From Flavobacterium sp. PMTSA4 (GTDB lineage Bacteria; Bacteroidota; Bacteroidia; Flavobacteriales; Flavobacteriaceae): 64,000 bases of DNA. A program made the translations under genes and the position numbers. Shown in pieces: positions 16,690-27,600 of this stretch (positions are counted from its first letter, which is position 1; each line of letters starts with the position of its first letter). Location of the stretch: positions 186,001 to 250,000 of the forward strand of contig NZ_CP134890.1 of assembly GCF_032098525.1 (NCBI RefSeq). Direction: 5' to 3'. The notes below the pieces were generated by a model. The model did no database searches. It was not told the DNA's origin and saw nothing but the letters and a program-made list of their open reading frames with translations.

Positions 16690-18150
16690 TTATGTCAATT
16701 TTTTCCAAGTTTTTTTAATCACTTGATTAATTTCTTCAGAAAGATTGGTTTTATAAATTAGACCAACATAAAGAACAGTAACCAAAACAGATTTTAGTGC
16801 AATGCTTATGAATGGATGAAAAGGAAAATCCCAATAATAGAAAACAAAAAAACAAATTAGCCCAATGATTAAAGCATAAAGGTTTTTTAAAGTAAACGGA
16901 TAGAGTTTCATTTTGGTTACTACAAATAATAGTTTCGCCAAACTGTATAATGTTATTGAAATCAACGTTGCTAAAGCAGCACCATTAATTCCAAATCGAG
17001 GAATGAACAACATATTGAGCGTTATAGCAAAAAAGGCTAATAATAATCCCAAAAATAAAACTGCTTTATAATACTTTGAATTGAAAATTATGGCATTATT
17101 GTTTCCTAAAATCAAATCAAAATATTTAGACAATCCAATCACAAAAACCACAAAAATACCATCACGGTAACTCGAAGGTAAAAAAGTATAAATCTGGTTG
17201 AGGTTTACCAAGATTCCAACCAATACTAATCCGCCAACAATTTGAAGTGTAATGGATGTTTTTTTATACAAATCATTTAGTTCGTCATGTTTGTTTTCAG
17301 TCATTAATTTTGCCGTAATAGGATACGTAATTTGATGCATCGCACGACTTGGAACCGAAACTACTATTGCCATAAAAACCGCTACCGAATAATAAGCAAT
17401 ATTTTCAATCTTTATATACTGATTAATCATTGTTTTATCAATATCGAGTAACATATTAGCAACGCTTCCTGAAAGAATGATAAAAGCGGAATACGTAAAA
17501 ATAGCTTTAGCATTGTGAGGAATAACCAAATCAAATGTGATGCGTTGAACTTTATTGGCATAAAAAAGCATAATCAACATACTTGCAAAATAGATTAGCA
17601 TTGTAGCAATGATGAATTCATATACCGTAATCCAATCAAAATAAACCGCAAAAAGGAAAATAGTAATCAAAACTCGAAGTACAATTTCTTTAACAAAACC
17701 GCCAAAAACAGATTGCATGTGAACTTTTACCCAAGCATAGAATATCTCAAAATAACCCATGCACAATCCAATGACTGGAATTTGCCAAACGTAATCGTAT
17801 ACTATTGGATTTTCTTTGGATAGAAAACTTGCTATCCCATCATAAAAAAGAAACTGAATGATAAAAATGGGTATAATTGCAAGTAAAGGCAAAAACATCA
17901 CAAAGCTGAGGAACTGACTTTTTTCTTTTTCAGTTTTATAATGAGAAAAGAATTTCACCAACGTATTGTGAACACCAAATGCCATCAATGGAAAAATAAC
18001 ATTGGCTGATGAGAGCAAATAACCAGTTAATCCATAAAACTTAGCACCCAAAAAATGTGGATACATAAACAATGTATTTGCCGCGCCAATAGCAAAACCT
18101 ATATAGGTAATGATAGTGTTTTTGATAGATTGGTTGACGACGATTCCCAT
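16690..18150 (-). CDS. Oligosaccharide flippase family protein (Wzx-like)
   Basis: This 486-residue inner-membrane protein has about twelve to fourteen hydrophobic helices along its whole length. It begins MGIVVNQSIKNTIITYIGFAIGAANT, the usual start of polysaccharide flippases of the MATE/MOP superfamily. It would move lipid-linked glycan units to the periplasm. It is the last gene of the operon 22167-16690 and starts 3 nt after the glycosyltransferase stop. A terminator follows directly. The glycan substrate cannot be read from sequence. Confidence 0.88.
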   Translation of the reverse strand: MGIVVNQSIKNTIITYIGFAIGAANTLFMYPHFLGAKFYGLTGYLLSSANVIFPLMAFGVHNTLVKFFSHYKTEKEKSQFLSFVMFLPLLAIIPIFIIQFLFYDGIASFLSKENPIVYDYVWQIPVIGLCMGYFEIFYAWVKVHMQSVFGGFVKEIVLRVLITIFLFAVYFDWITVYEFIIATMLIYFASMLIMLFYANKVQRITFDLVIPHNAKAIFTYSAFIILSGSVANMLLDIDKTMINQYIKIENIAYYSVAVFMAIVVSVPSRAMHQITYPITAKLMTENKHDELNDLYKKTSITLQIVGGLVLVGILVNLNQIYTFLPSSYRDGIFVVFVIGLSKYFDLILGNNNAIIFNSKYYKAVLFLGLLLAFFAITLNMLFIPRFGINGAALATLISITLYSLAKLLFVVTKMKLYPFTLKNLYALIIGLICFFVFYYWDFPFHPFISIALKSVLVTVLYVGLIYKTNLSEEINQVIKKTWKKLT

Positions 18151-18153
18151 AAG

Positions 18154-19446
18154 TTATTTACGAGTTACAAGTTTCGCTAATTGTTCGGTTAAATTCTTTC
18201 TGGAATATTGTTGTAAACCAACAGCATGTACTTTCAGGTTGTTATTTTGATACAATTCGTAATAATTCAAAAGTACTGTTTTTAGTTTTTCTTTTTCATC
18301 ATAGGTAAAGAAAACGCCTGTATTGGTAGTAGTAATAATTTCAGCAAAATCAGAACCTTCAGGTCCAAGCGCAATTATTGGTCGTTCGGAAACCATATAT
18401 TCAAATACTTTTCCAGGAATTATGCTCTTAGTTTCCTCTGAATTGATTTCAATTAACAATAATACTTGCGATTTTCTTTGTTGCTCAATGGCTTCCTGAT
18501 GAGAAACGTAACCTAAATTCAACACATAATCATTGAGTTTAAATTCTGAAATCGTATCCAAAACTTCCTGACTAACGGCACCAATGAGTTTTAATTGAAA
18601 ATCATTTTTAAAGTCTTTATTTTCTTTAATCAATTCGCTTAATGCTTTCCATAAAATTCTCGGATTTCGTTCAGAAAGAAAAGAACCAATATGTGCCAAA
18701 GTAAACTTTTCGTCGAGTGGTCGTTTGGTTACTTTTTCCACATCATAACCGTTGGTAATAACTTCAATAGGTTTTGAAGTCAATTCTTGGAATTCGGTTT
18801 TTGTAGTTTTACTGGTAACTAATATGGTATCGGCAGCATTTAAAACTGCTGATTCTAAAGCTTTGTGTTTTTTTTCGGCATAAGATGAAAGTTTCAAGGC
18901 TTTGTGATAACCAATCGTTGTCCACGGGTCGCGAAAATCGGCAAACCATTTTACTCCCAAATCTTTCTTCAATTGTAATCCAATCAAATGCAAACTGTGT
19001 GGCGGACCAGAAGTGACAATGGTATCAATATTATTTTCTTCAATATATTTTTTCAAATACTTTACCGAAGGTTTTACCCAAAGAAAACGAGCATCGGGAA
19101 TGAATAAATTTCCACGAATCCAAAGCAAAGTTTTCTCTAAAAACGATTGCTTCTTTTTATTCGGAATAATTCCAGAACTGATTTTTTTGGTTTTGTTTTT
19201 TCCAAAAAATGAGGCAAAACCATAAGGTTCTTTGATTTTGTTTTTTAGAATAATGGTTTCATTAGAAACTTCGCTTTCCAAACCTTTATCAATAATTGGA
19301 TAGGTTGGGTTTTCAGGAATGTAAACTATCGGTTGAATATTGAAATCGGGTAAATATTTGACAAACTTTAACCAACGCTGTACTCCTGGTCCACCAGCTG
19401 GCGGCCAATAATAGGTTATGATTAAAAGTTTTTTTGGTTCAGACAT
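18154..19446 (-). CDS. Glycosyltransferase, GT-B fold (family 4-like)
   Basis: This 430-residue cytoplasmic enzyme shows KLLIITYYWPPAGGPGVQRWLKF at the N-terminus, which is the acceptor-side glycine-rich loop, and a donor-side domain with VITNGYDVE, FTLAHIGSF and IPGKVFEYMVSERPIIAL. The pattern is that of GT4-type transferases that use nucleotide sugars. It starts directly after the YfhO-like gene (stop 19447, ATG 19446) and ends 3 nt before the flippase, so translation is probably coupled. It likely builds a surface polysaccharide or modifies glycoproteins; donor and acceptor are unknown. Confidence 0.87.
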   Translation of the reverse strand: MSEPKKLLIITYYWPPAGGPGVQRWLKFVKYLPDFNIQPIVYIPENPTYPIIDKGLESEVSNETIILKNKIKEPYGFASFFGKNKTKKISSGIIPNKKKQSFLEKTLLWIRGNLFIPDARFLWVKPSVKYLKKYIEENNIDTIVTSGPPHSLHLIGLQLKKDLGVKWFADFRDPWTTIGYHKALKLSSYAEKKHKALESAVLNAADTILVTSKTTKTEFQELTSKPIEVITNGYDVEKVTKRPLDEKFTLAHIGSFLSERNPRILWKALSELIKENKDFKNDFQLKLIGAVSQEVLDTISEFKLNDYVLNLGYVSHQEAIEQQRKSQVLLLIEINSEETKSIIPGKVFEYMVSERPIIALGPEGSDFAEIITTTNTGVFFTYDEKEKLKTVLLNYYELYQNNNLKVHAVGLQQYSRKNLTEQLAKLVTRK

Positions 19447-21891
19447 TTACTCTTTCTTCTTGCCTTTTTGTTCAAAATAAACGCCACCAATAATTAATAA
19501 TACCATTCCAATTGAACTAAATAATGTTATTGTGCTTCCAGTTTTTACAACTTCAGGTTCAAATTTGAATTCGATGGTATGTTTTCCTTTTGGAATATCT
19601 AATCCACGTAAAGTATAATTTACTCTGTAAATTGGACGTTCTTCTCCGTCAATAGTTGCTTTCCAACCTTTTGGATAATAGATTTCAGAGAAAACAGCAA
19701 AACCATTATTTGAGTTAATTGAAGTATATTTTAAATGGTTTGGCTTATATAAATCGAGCTTGATTGTTGCTAAGCTGTCTTTGGTAAATATTTGATCTTT
19801 TTTTGGTAATACTTTAAAAATTCCACTATCTGGAAATTTGTTTTTTATTGCAACATTTTTGCTGTCCAATTTATCCAAAGCTTTCATTTCTTCATCAGCT
19901 GAATTAACCATTTTCACTTCTTTTACAAACCATGCATTACCATTTGCATCTGGATTCATAGTTGGGAATTCTTGACCTTTTTCGTCGGTTTGAATGATGT
20001 ATTTGATGTTCAACATGTCCAAAACTTCTTTATTGTTTTTGGCAATTTGATAGTCAAATAATTGTTGTATTCTTCTTGGTTTAGCAGCATGATAACCACC
20101 AATCGATTTGTGGAAAAAAGAAGCACGTGCGCTACTCATATTTCCAGAAACTTCAAATACACGATAATGCGTTGTGTCTTGCAGAATTGCCATATCAGCT
20201 TCTGTAGCTTGAAAAGGTTCGTCAACTTCGCGAGCGCTAACAAAATCTTCTTTGTTTACATAGTTTTTATCTACAAAAAATAAATCGCCAACCATGAAAA
20301 TTCCAATAATGATAATAGCCGTATTTTGAGCTAATTTACCTTTGTAGTAACTCCATAAAACTCCAAAAGCCACCAACATAAAGAAACCAGAACGCAATAA
20401 ATCAGCTGAATATAAACTTGCTCTATCTTCTTTTAAAGCATTTACAAAAGCAGTTCCCATTTCTTCACCATAAGCTTGAACATAGTAATTGTCATTTATA
20501 GTTGTAAAATCGAACATTCCTTTTGCTAAAAACAATAAAACTACTAAACCTATAGTGACAATTCCAGTTAATTTTAGGGATTTCCATTGATTTTCTTTTT
20601 CGGTAAAAAAGGATTGCAATCCCATAATGGCTAAAACCGGAATACATAATTCTAGTAAAACCTGAATGGATGAAACTGCTCTGAATTTATCGTACATCGG
20701 AACAAAATCAATGAAGAAATCGGTAAGGAAACCTAAATTTTTTCCCCAAGAAAGCAGCAACGAGAAAATTGCACCTGCCAAAAAAGCATATTTAACTTTG
20801 CGTTTGTCATGAAATAAAGCCAAAATCGCTAAGAAGAAAACAATGGCACCAATATAAGCCGGTGCAGCAACAATAGGTTGATTTCCCCAATAGGTTGGAA
20901 CGTTTTTAGCAAATTCTTCCGCTTCACTTGGCGATGCACCTTGATTGATAATAAATTCATAAAGTTTGCTATCGGTTCCAACATTTTCGGCATTGGAACC
21001 ACCAAAAAGTCTTGGAGCAATTAGATTTAAACTTTCTGCTATACCATAACTATATTCTGTGATGTATTCTCTTGAAAGTGCATTGTCAGTAGTAACTTTT
21101 GAACCATTTGGATTAAACGTTAATTCGTTTTTACTTCGAGTACTAAAATCTGCATATTCTTTGGTTGCTAATAAATTTGTAGCATTTGTTCCAATAGCAA
21201 ATAGAACAGCGATTAGAAAAACGCCTAAGATTTTTGGCAATTCTTTAAGCTCTTTATTTTGGTAAAGTTTGTAGACAAAATAAACTGAAAATACTAAAAG
21301 CAATAACAACAGATAATAGGTCATCTGAAAGTGATTTGCATTAATTTCTAATGCAACTGCCAACATGGTTAGAATTCCACCATGAAGATATCGTTTTCTA
21401 AAAACCAGAATAAATCCAGCAATAACCAATGGCATGTAAGCTATTGCGTGCGCTTTTGCATTGTGACCAACTCCGAGAATAATGATTAAATAGGTTGAAA
21501 ACCCAAAGGCTAAAGCTCCAAAAAAAGCTTTCAGTGGATCAACTCTGAAAACCAATAATAAACCATAAAACCCTAAGAAATATAAAAACAAATAATCGGC
21601 TGGTCTTGGCAAGAAACGTAAAGCATCATCAAGCATTCCGATGTAATCATTTGGATATTTTGCACCTAATTGATAAGTTGGCATTCCACCAAAAGCAGAG
21701 TTAGTCCAATAAGGTTCCGTGTTGTTTTCGGCTCTGAAATCTATTTGTTCTTTTGCCATTCCGGTATATTGGGCAATATCCGATTGATAGATTTTTTTTC
21801 CTTGTAAAACAGGATAGAAATAAACTAATGAAATAATTACGAATCCAATTACTGCAAGTAAATGTGGATAAAATTTTTGAAGTTGTTTCAT
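19447..21891 (-). CDS. YfhO family membrane protein
   Basis: This 814-residue protein has about a dozen transmembrane helices in its first 520 residues, then a large extracytoplasmic beta-rich domain, and a final helix near residue 790. The early motif YQSDIAQYTGMAKEQ followed by EPYWTNSAFGGMPTYQLG is typical of YfhO-type GT-C proteins, which in Firmicutes add sugars to lipoteichoic acid. The C-terminal GKHTIEFKFEPEVVKTGSTIT closes the family pattern. In Bacteroidetes these occur beside glycan genes, as here. Catalytic activity is inferred from the family, not shown. Confidence 0.86.
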   Translation of the reverse strand: MKQLQKFYPHLLAVIGFVIISLVYFYPVLQGKKIYQSDIAQYTGMAKEQIDFRAENNTEPYWTNSAFGGMPTYQLGAKYPNDYIGMLDDALRFLPRPADYLFLYFLGFYGLLLVFRVDPLKAFFGALAFGFSTYLIIILGVGHNAKAHAIAYMPLVIAGFILVFRKRYLHGGILTMLAVALEINANHFQMTYYLLLLLLVFSVYFVYKLYQNKELKELPKILGVFLIAVLFAIGTNATNLLATKEYADFSTRSKNELTFNPNGSKVTTDNALSREYITEYSYGIAESLNLIAPRLFGGSNAENVGTDSKLYEFIINQGASPSEAEEFAKNVPTYWGNQPIVAAPAYIGAIVFFLAILALFHDKRKVKYAFLAGAIFSLLLSWGKNLGFLTDFFIDFVPMYDKFRAVSSIQVLLELCIPVLAIMGLQSFFTEKENQWKSLKLTGIVTIGLVVLLFLAKGMFDFTTINDNYYVQAYGEEMGTAFVNALKEDRASLYSADLLRSGFFMLVAFGVLWSYYKGKLAQNTAIIIIGIFMVGDLFFVDKNYVNKEDFVSAREVDEPFQATEADMAILQDTTHYRVFEVSGNMSSARASFFHKSIGGYHAAKPRRIQQLFDYQIAKNNKEVLDMLNIKYIIQTDEKGQEFPTMNPDANGNAWFVKEVKMVNSADEEMKALDKLDSKNVAIKNKFPDSGIFKVLPKKDQIFTKDSLATIKLDLYKPNHLKYTSINSNNGFAVFSEIYYPKGWKATIDGEERPIYRVNYTLRGLDIPKGKHTIEFKFEPEVVKTGSTITLFSSIGMVLLIIGGVYFEQKGKKKE

Positions 21892-21915
21892 TTTTTTGGT
21901 TAGGTATAGTTTGGC

Positions 21916-22167
21916 TTAATCAATTTCTTCAAAATCTACATATTCACCGACAATCTTTTTTTCTTTAGGTTTTTCGGTAGTATCTGATTTTGTTTGATTT
22001 TGTTGTTGGTATTGTTGCTGCTGTTGCTCAAATTGTTGACTTGCTTTTTCAACTACTTTTTTTGCAAGAACAGGTAAAAATAAACGTGCTAAAAACTTAA
22101 AAGCATAATAAATAAAAAATATCCAAAATATAGTTTTTAATAATCCTGGCATTGATGCAGTTTCCAT
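21916..22167 (-). CDS. DUF4834 family protein
   Basis: This 83-residue protein has one N-terminal hydrophobic helix (LLKTIFWIFFIYYAFKFLARLF), a glutamine-rich run (QQFEQQQQQYQQQNQ) and a conserved acidic end (KKIVGEYVDFEEID). This matches the small Bacteroidetes-specific DUF4834 family. It is the first gene of the operon leading into the YfhO-like gene 24 nt downstream. It is probably membrane-tethered with a cytoplasmic tail; function unknown. Confidence 0.85.
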   Translation of the reverse strand: METASMPGLLKTIFWIFFIYYAFKFLARLFLPVLAKKVVEKASQQFEQQQQQYQQQNQTKSDTTEKPKEKKIVGEYVDFEEID

Positions 22168-22250
22168 TTTATAAATAAATTTTTGTCAAAAATACGAATT
22201 TCAATGATGTAAAAATCGCTTTACCTTCTTAAATAAATGATAAAATGTAT

Positions 22251-22258
22251 TACTTTTG
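22251..22258 (+). promoter_or_regulatory. -7 promoter element before the outer-membrane protein gene
   Basis: TACTTTTG fits TAnnTTTG, 28 nt upstream of the ATG at 22287. Confidence 0.45.
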
Positions 22259-22286
22259 AGGAAGATAATAAAATAGCAAAACATAC

Positions 22287-23267
22287 ATGCAAAAAGTAAA
22301 AGCGCTTTTATTGATTGGTTTTTTAATGAGTTCAACCTATCAATTTGCACAATATACAGATATAATTAATTCAAACCGACCAGGAAAATCACAATCAGCT
22401 TTTTCAGTTGGTAAAACAGTTTTTCAGGCAGAAGGTGGAATTTTTGGAATTAGAGAAAAACACGATTTAGCGCGTTATCAAGCAAACGGATTTGGTTCGG
22501 AACTAAGTGTTAGATATGGTGCTTTTTTTGAACAATTTGAAATGATGCTTGATATGCAATATCAATACGATTGGTATCAAGCACCATTAATTGACGATAC
22601 TCGTGGTGGATTCAAACAAATGACTTTTGGAGCAAAATATTTGGTTTATGATCCTTTTAAAAACCTTAGAGAAGATAAGCCAAATCTTTACAGTTGGAAT
22701 GCTAATCATAGTTCAAAATTTAATTGGAAACAATTGATTCCTGCAGTTGCTTTATATGCAGGACTTAATATAAAAGTTGGTAATAATCCTTTTTATCCTG
22801 ACGATAGTTTTATAAGCCCAAAAGCAATGCTAATTACTCAAAATCATTTTGGAACTAAATGGGTTTTTGTTAACAATGTCTATTTTGACAAATTATTTAC
22901 AGACTATCAAGCCTTAGGTGTTGTTTCTACATTAACTCGAGGATTTAATATGCGTTGGTCTGGATTTTTAGAATTTCAAGGTATAAAAAGCGATTTGTAT
23001 GCAGATTATTTGTTTAGAGTTGGTGCTGCTTATTTGATTAAAGAAAATATTCAAATTGATGCATCGATATCAAAAAATGTAAAAGATACTCCAGAGATTT
23101 TATATGGTGGAGTAGGACTTTCTTGGCGATTTGATCAAAATTATGAAAAGGTTTATTTGAGAAGCACAAAACCTGTTGACAAAGAAAAAGGAAAAGATAA
23201 AAAATCTAAGAAAGACAAAAAGAAGAAAAGAAAAGACGCAGTTGAACCTGAAGAATTAAATCCATAA
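22287..23267 (+). CDS. Outer-membrane channel-like protein with a lysine-rich tail
   Basis: This 326-residue protein has a signal peptide (MQKVKALLLIGFLMSSTYQFAQ) and a start IINSNRPGKSQSAFSVGKTVFQAEGG typical of the 'MetA-pathway of phenol degradation' / transporter barrel family. Alternating strands continue to about residue 290 (YGGVGLSWRF). The last 35 residues are unusual, with four runs of lysine ending in an acidic patch (VEPEELNP). Such a tail would be periplasmic or exposed and is not part of the barrel. It is adjacent to the GNAT gene with no gap (stop 23267, ATG 23268). Confidence 0.78.
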   Translation: MQKVKALLLIGFLMSSTYQFAQYTDIINSNRPGKSQSAFSVGKTVFQAEGGIFGIREKHDLARYQANGFGSELSVRYGAFFEQFEMMLDMQYQYDWYQAPLIDDTRGGFKQMTFGAKYLVYDPFKNLREDKPNLYSWNANHSSKFNWKQLIPAVALYAGLNIKVGNNPFYPDDSFISPKAMLITQNHFGTKWVFVNNVYFDKLFTDYQALGVVSTLTRGFNMRWSGFLEFQGIKSDLYADYLFRVGAAYLIKENIQIDASISKNVKDTPEILYGGVGLSWRFDQNYEKVYLRSTKPVDKEKGKDKKSKKDKKKKRKDAVEPEELNP

Positions 23268-24386
23268 ATGATTACTATTGTTGAAGCCAATTCACCAAAG
23301 CTTATAAAAGACTTTGTCAAATTCCCATTTGAATTATATAAAAACCATCCTTATTGGGTTCCGCCATTAATAGCGGAAGAATTAGAAACTTTTGATAAAA
23401 CAAAAAATCCAGCATTTTCTAGTGCTGAAGCAACTTTTTATTTAGCATATAAAGAAAATAAAATAGTTGGTAGAATTGCTGCTATCATTAATTGGAATGA
23501 AGTAAACGATCAAAATAAAAAGAAAGTTCGTTTTGGTTGGTGGGAAACTATTGATGACATTGAAGTAACAAAAGCTCTGCTTGAAAAAGTTTATGAACTT
23601 GGCAAAAAAAATAATTTAGACCATGTTGAAGGTCCAATGGGTTTTTCTAATCTTGATAAAGTTGGAGTAGTTACTGAAGGTTTTGACGAATTAGGTTCAA
23701 TGATTACGTGGTATAATTATCCATATTATAAAGAACATTTGGAACAATTAGGATTTGTAAAAGAAAAAGAATACCACGAAAATAAGTTTCCTTTTTCCAA
23801 TGTTAAACCTGAATTCTTTTTTAGAGTTCAAGATATGATAAAGAAACGTTACCAACTTACTCCAATTAATTTCAAAAACACAAAAGAAATAATGCCTTAT
23901 GTAGATGAAATGTTTGATTTGTTCAACAAGTCGTATGCTGATTTATCTTCATTTGTAGCTATAACAGATATTCAAAAAGAATATTTTAAAAAGAAATACA
24001 TCAGCTTTATTAATCCCGAATTCATCAAATTTATAGTTGATAAGGATCATAAAATAGTTGCTTTTAGTATCGTTATGCCTAGTTTTTCAGAAGCATTGCA
24101 AAAAGCAAAGGGTAAATTATTTCCTTTTGGATTTTATCATTTATTGAAAGCAAAGAAAAACAGTAAAGAAGTTCTTTTCTATCTTATAGGTGTTGACCCA
24201 GAATATCAGAATAAAGGAGTTACTGCTATAATTTTTAATGAATATTACAATTGTTTCAAAGAAAAAGGAATTCAAAATTGTATCAGAACTCCTGAATTAG
24301 CAGATAACCATGCTATTCATAATATTTGGAAACATTTTAATCCAGTAATTTTCAGAAAAAGATGTACCTATAAATTAGATTTTTGA
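23268..24386 (+). CDS. GNAT-like acyltransferase family protein
   Basis: This 372-residue cytoplasmic protein starts MITIVEANSPKLIKDFVKFP and has YKNHPYWVPPLIAEE, EGPMGFSNLDKVGVV and, near the C-terminus, LIGVDPEYQNKGVTAIIFNEYY. The last is the acetyl-CoA pyrophosphate-binding loop in a relaxed (Q-x-x-K-G-V-T) form. The pattern matches large YghO-like GNAT relatives common in Flavobacteria, whose substrate is not known. It is directly joined to the preceding barrel gene, which suggests translational coupling and perhaps a shared lipid or envelope role. Confidence 0.75.
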   Translation: MITIVEANSPKLIKDFVKFPFELYKNHPYWVPPLIAEELETFDKTKNPAFSSAEATFYLAYKENKIVGRIAAIINWNEVNDQNKKKVRFGWWETIDDIEVTKALLEKVYELGKKNNLDHVEGPMGFSNLDKVGVVTEGFDELGSMITWYNYPYYKEHLEQLGFVKEKEYHENKFPFSNVKPEFFFRVQDMIKKRYQLTPINFKNTKEIMPYVDEMFDLFNKSYADLSSFVAITDIQKEYFKKKYISFINPEFIKFIVDKDHKIVAFSIVMPSFSEALQKAKGKLFPFGFYHLLKAKKNSKEVLFYLIGVDPEYQNKGVTAIIFNEYYNCFKEKGIQNCIRTPELADNHAIHNIWKHFNPVIFRKRCTYKLDF

Positions 24387-24636
24387 TATTTTCTTCGATA
24401 AACTTTTATTTATTTTAAAATTATTAACTGATTTTATGTCTTAAACTTAAAGTTTGATTAAAAAATAAAAATTATTTACCCTTCAATGTGCATTTTGTCG
24501 ATGAAATCATATTGTTCATAGAAAACTTACAGCTTTTTTAACGTTTGTTTATAAATGTTGTTAATTTTATAATCCCTATTTGAAAAATCTACTCAATAAT
24601 TTTTAAAACACCTATTTGTGATGTGGCATTTATTAA

Positions 24637-27600
24637 ATGCTTAACATTATGAAAAACATTACTTTATTTAAGTTTTTAGGTTTCTCTAGTAGTGACAATT
24701 GTGTTGTTAGTAGAAGAGAAAATGGTTTCAAATTGGATTTTTCCAAAGTCACATCTGTAGAAGAATGTTGTAGTGAAACAAAAAAGAAACCTAAAGGCGT
24801 GATGGGTATACTAGTACTTCTCATGCTTTTTTTGTTTTCCAACATTTCCACAGCACAGATTACTTTGGATGGAGATCCAAATGATTGGGGAACGTTATTA
24901 TCCACACCAGGAGGAATTAAGGCTAGAATTACTGACCCAATTGACGGCACAGATGATATTTGGACTTTAGGTTCAAAAGATGTGCAACAGATAAGTCAAT
25001 GGGCATGGACGACAAATAGTTCTAACGATAAAAATAATATGGCCAATGTTGGTTATTATTTTGATGGTACTTTTTTATATTTCTTTGCTGATAGACGAGC
25101 TAATAATGGTGATTCAGCAATTGGATTTTGGATTCTTCAAGATAGTGTTGGTAAGTTAGGTGTAACTAGTGGTGGATTTAGCGGACAACACATTGATGGT
25201 GATATTCTAATGATTAGTCACTTCGTAAATGGCGGAGCTGTAGCTGATATAAATGCTTACAGATGGACTAATGGAGCATTAGATCCTACACCAATCCCTT
25301 TACCAACCTCAGGTTTAGATGCAAGAGTTAATGTTAATACAGTTAATTCTCCTCCATCTTGGAATTATGTTCCTAAGTTTGGTGCTGCAGGAACTTATCC
25401 GCCTTCATCATTCTTTGAGGGTTACATAGATTTAAGTAGTGTAAATTTCAATTTGAGTGTTTGTTTAGGAACATTTTTAGCAGAAACAAGAAATTCACAA
25501 TCATTAACAGCTTCTTTGGAAGATTTGGCAAGAGGAAGATTTGGTTCAGTGCCAGCTCCTAAAACTTTAGTAGGAAGTAGTTTTTGTAGTTCATCACCAA
25601 ATAGTGGAACTATAACTTTAGCAAATTCTGAAACACAAGTAAGTTATCAGTTAAAAAAAGATTCAGATGATACCAATGTACAAGTAGCTCAGCTAGGAAC
25701 TGGTGGAACATTGACATGGTCTAACCTGCCAGCTGGAAATTATTACGTCGTTGCTACTAATACAATTTCAGAATGTACTACATTAATAGGTAGACCGACA
25801 GCAGTTACTGTAGTTCAGTCTCCAACGGTTTCAGTTAATTCACCTTCTAAATGTTCAAATGATCCTGCGGTCAGTATTACTGCAACAGTAAATCCAGCAG
25901 GAACATATACATATGTATGGACTGTGCCTCAAGGAGCTTCAAATCCAGGTAATGTAGCATCATTTAATGCAACTGTTGGAGGAAGTTATTCAGTTGTTGT
26001 TACTAATGGTTCAACCAATTGTTCTGGCTCTGGTTCAGGAACTTTAACAGTTAATCCAAGTCCTAATCTTGTAACTAATAATCCAGCACCAGTTTGCGCA
26101 CCGTTAACGGTTGATTTAACACTTCCAGCTGTTACTACAGGAAGTAATCTTCAAGGTGGAACACTTACTTACTGGACAAATTCTGGGGCAACAACACCTT
26201 TAAATAATCCAAGTGCTGTTTCAGCATCTGGAACTTATTATATTAAAGTTACAACTTCAGCTAATTGTACGGACATAAAACCTGTTACAGTTACAATTAT
26301 ACCTGTAATTCCTATAGTTATTAATTGTCCTCAAAATAGTTCTACCAGCGCTTGTGCCTATGCAGACCAAGCAGCAGTTAATGCAGCATTTGCAACCTGG
26401 TTAGGAGGATTTACAGCTTCAGGAGGAAATGGTACTTTAGTTACATCAGGTCTACAAAACTTATCAGCACCTAATTTGTGTGCTGGAGGTAATGTGACTG
26501 TAAACTTTAGTGCCTCTGATGATTGTGGAAAACAAGCTACTTGTTCTGCTACTTTCACTATTACCGCAGCACCACAAGTAACGGTGAATGCACCAGCTGC
26601 ATCATCAACAAGTGCTTGTGCTTATGCAGACCAAGCAGCAGTTAATGCAGCGTTTGCGACGTGGTTAGGTGGCTTTACGGTAAGTGGCGGATGTAACCCA
26701 CAAGGCAGCTATGGAGAAGTAAGTGCTCCAAATGCTTGTGGCGGAACCACAACAGTTACTTATACTGTAATGGATAAATGTTACCAAACATCAACAGTAA
26801 CGAGAGCCTTTACTATCACACCAGCACCACAAGTAACGGTGAATGCACCAGCTGCATCATCAACAAGTGCTTGTGCTTATGCAGACCAAGCAGCAGTTAA
26901 TGCAGCGTTTGCGACGTGGTTAGGTGGCTTTACGGTAAGTGGCGGATGTAACCCACAAGGCAGCTATGGAGAAGTAAGTGCTCCAAATGCTTGTGGCGGA
27001 ACCACAACAGTTACTTATACTGTAATGGATAAATGTTACCAAACATCAACAGTAACGAGAGCCTTTACTATCACACCAGCACCACAAGTAACGGTGAATG
27101 CACCAGCTGCATCATCAACAAGTGCTTGTGCTTATGCAGACCAAGCAGCAGTTAATGCAGCGTTTGCGACGTGGTTAGGTGGCTTTACGGTAAGTGGCGG
27201 ATGTAACCCACAAGGCAGCTATGGAGAAGTAAGTGCTCCAAATGCATGTGGCGGAACCACAACAGTTACTTATACTGTAATGGATAAATGTTACCAAACA
27301 TCAACAGTAACGAGAGCCTTTACTATCACACCAGCACCACAAGTAACGGTGAATGCACCAGCTGCATCATCAACCAGTGCTTGTGCTTATGCAGACCAAG
27401 CAGCAGTTAATGCAGCGTTTGCGACGTGGTTAGGTGGCTTTACGGTAAGTGGCGGATGTAACCCACAAGGCAGCTATGGAGAAGTAAGTGCTCCAAATGC
27501 TTGTGGCGGAACCACAACAGTTACTTATACTGTAATGGATAAATGTTACCAAACATCAACAGTAACGAGAGCCTTTACTATCACACCAGCACCACAAGTA

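Noticed and set aside
26358..26558. Antisense frames within the adhesin, glutamine synthetase, transketolase and other genes
   Set aside because: These are mirror frames of strong coding regions with low-complexity translations and no start context.
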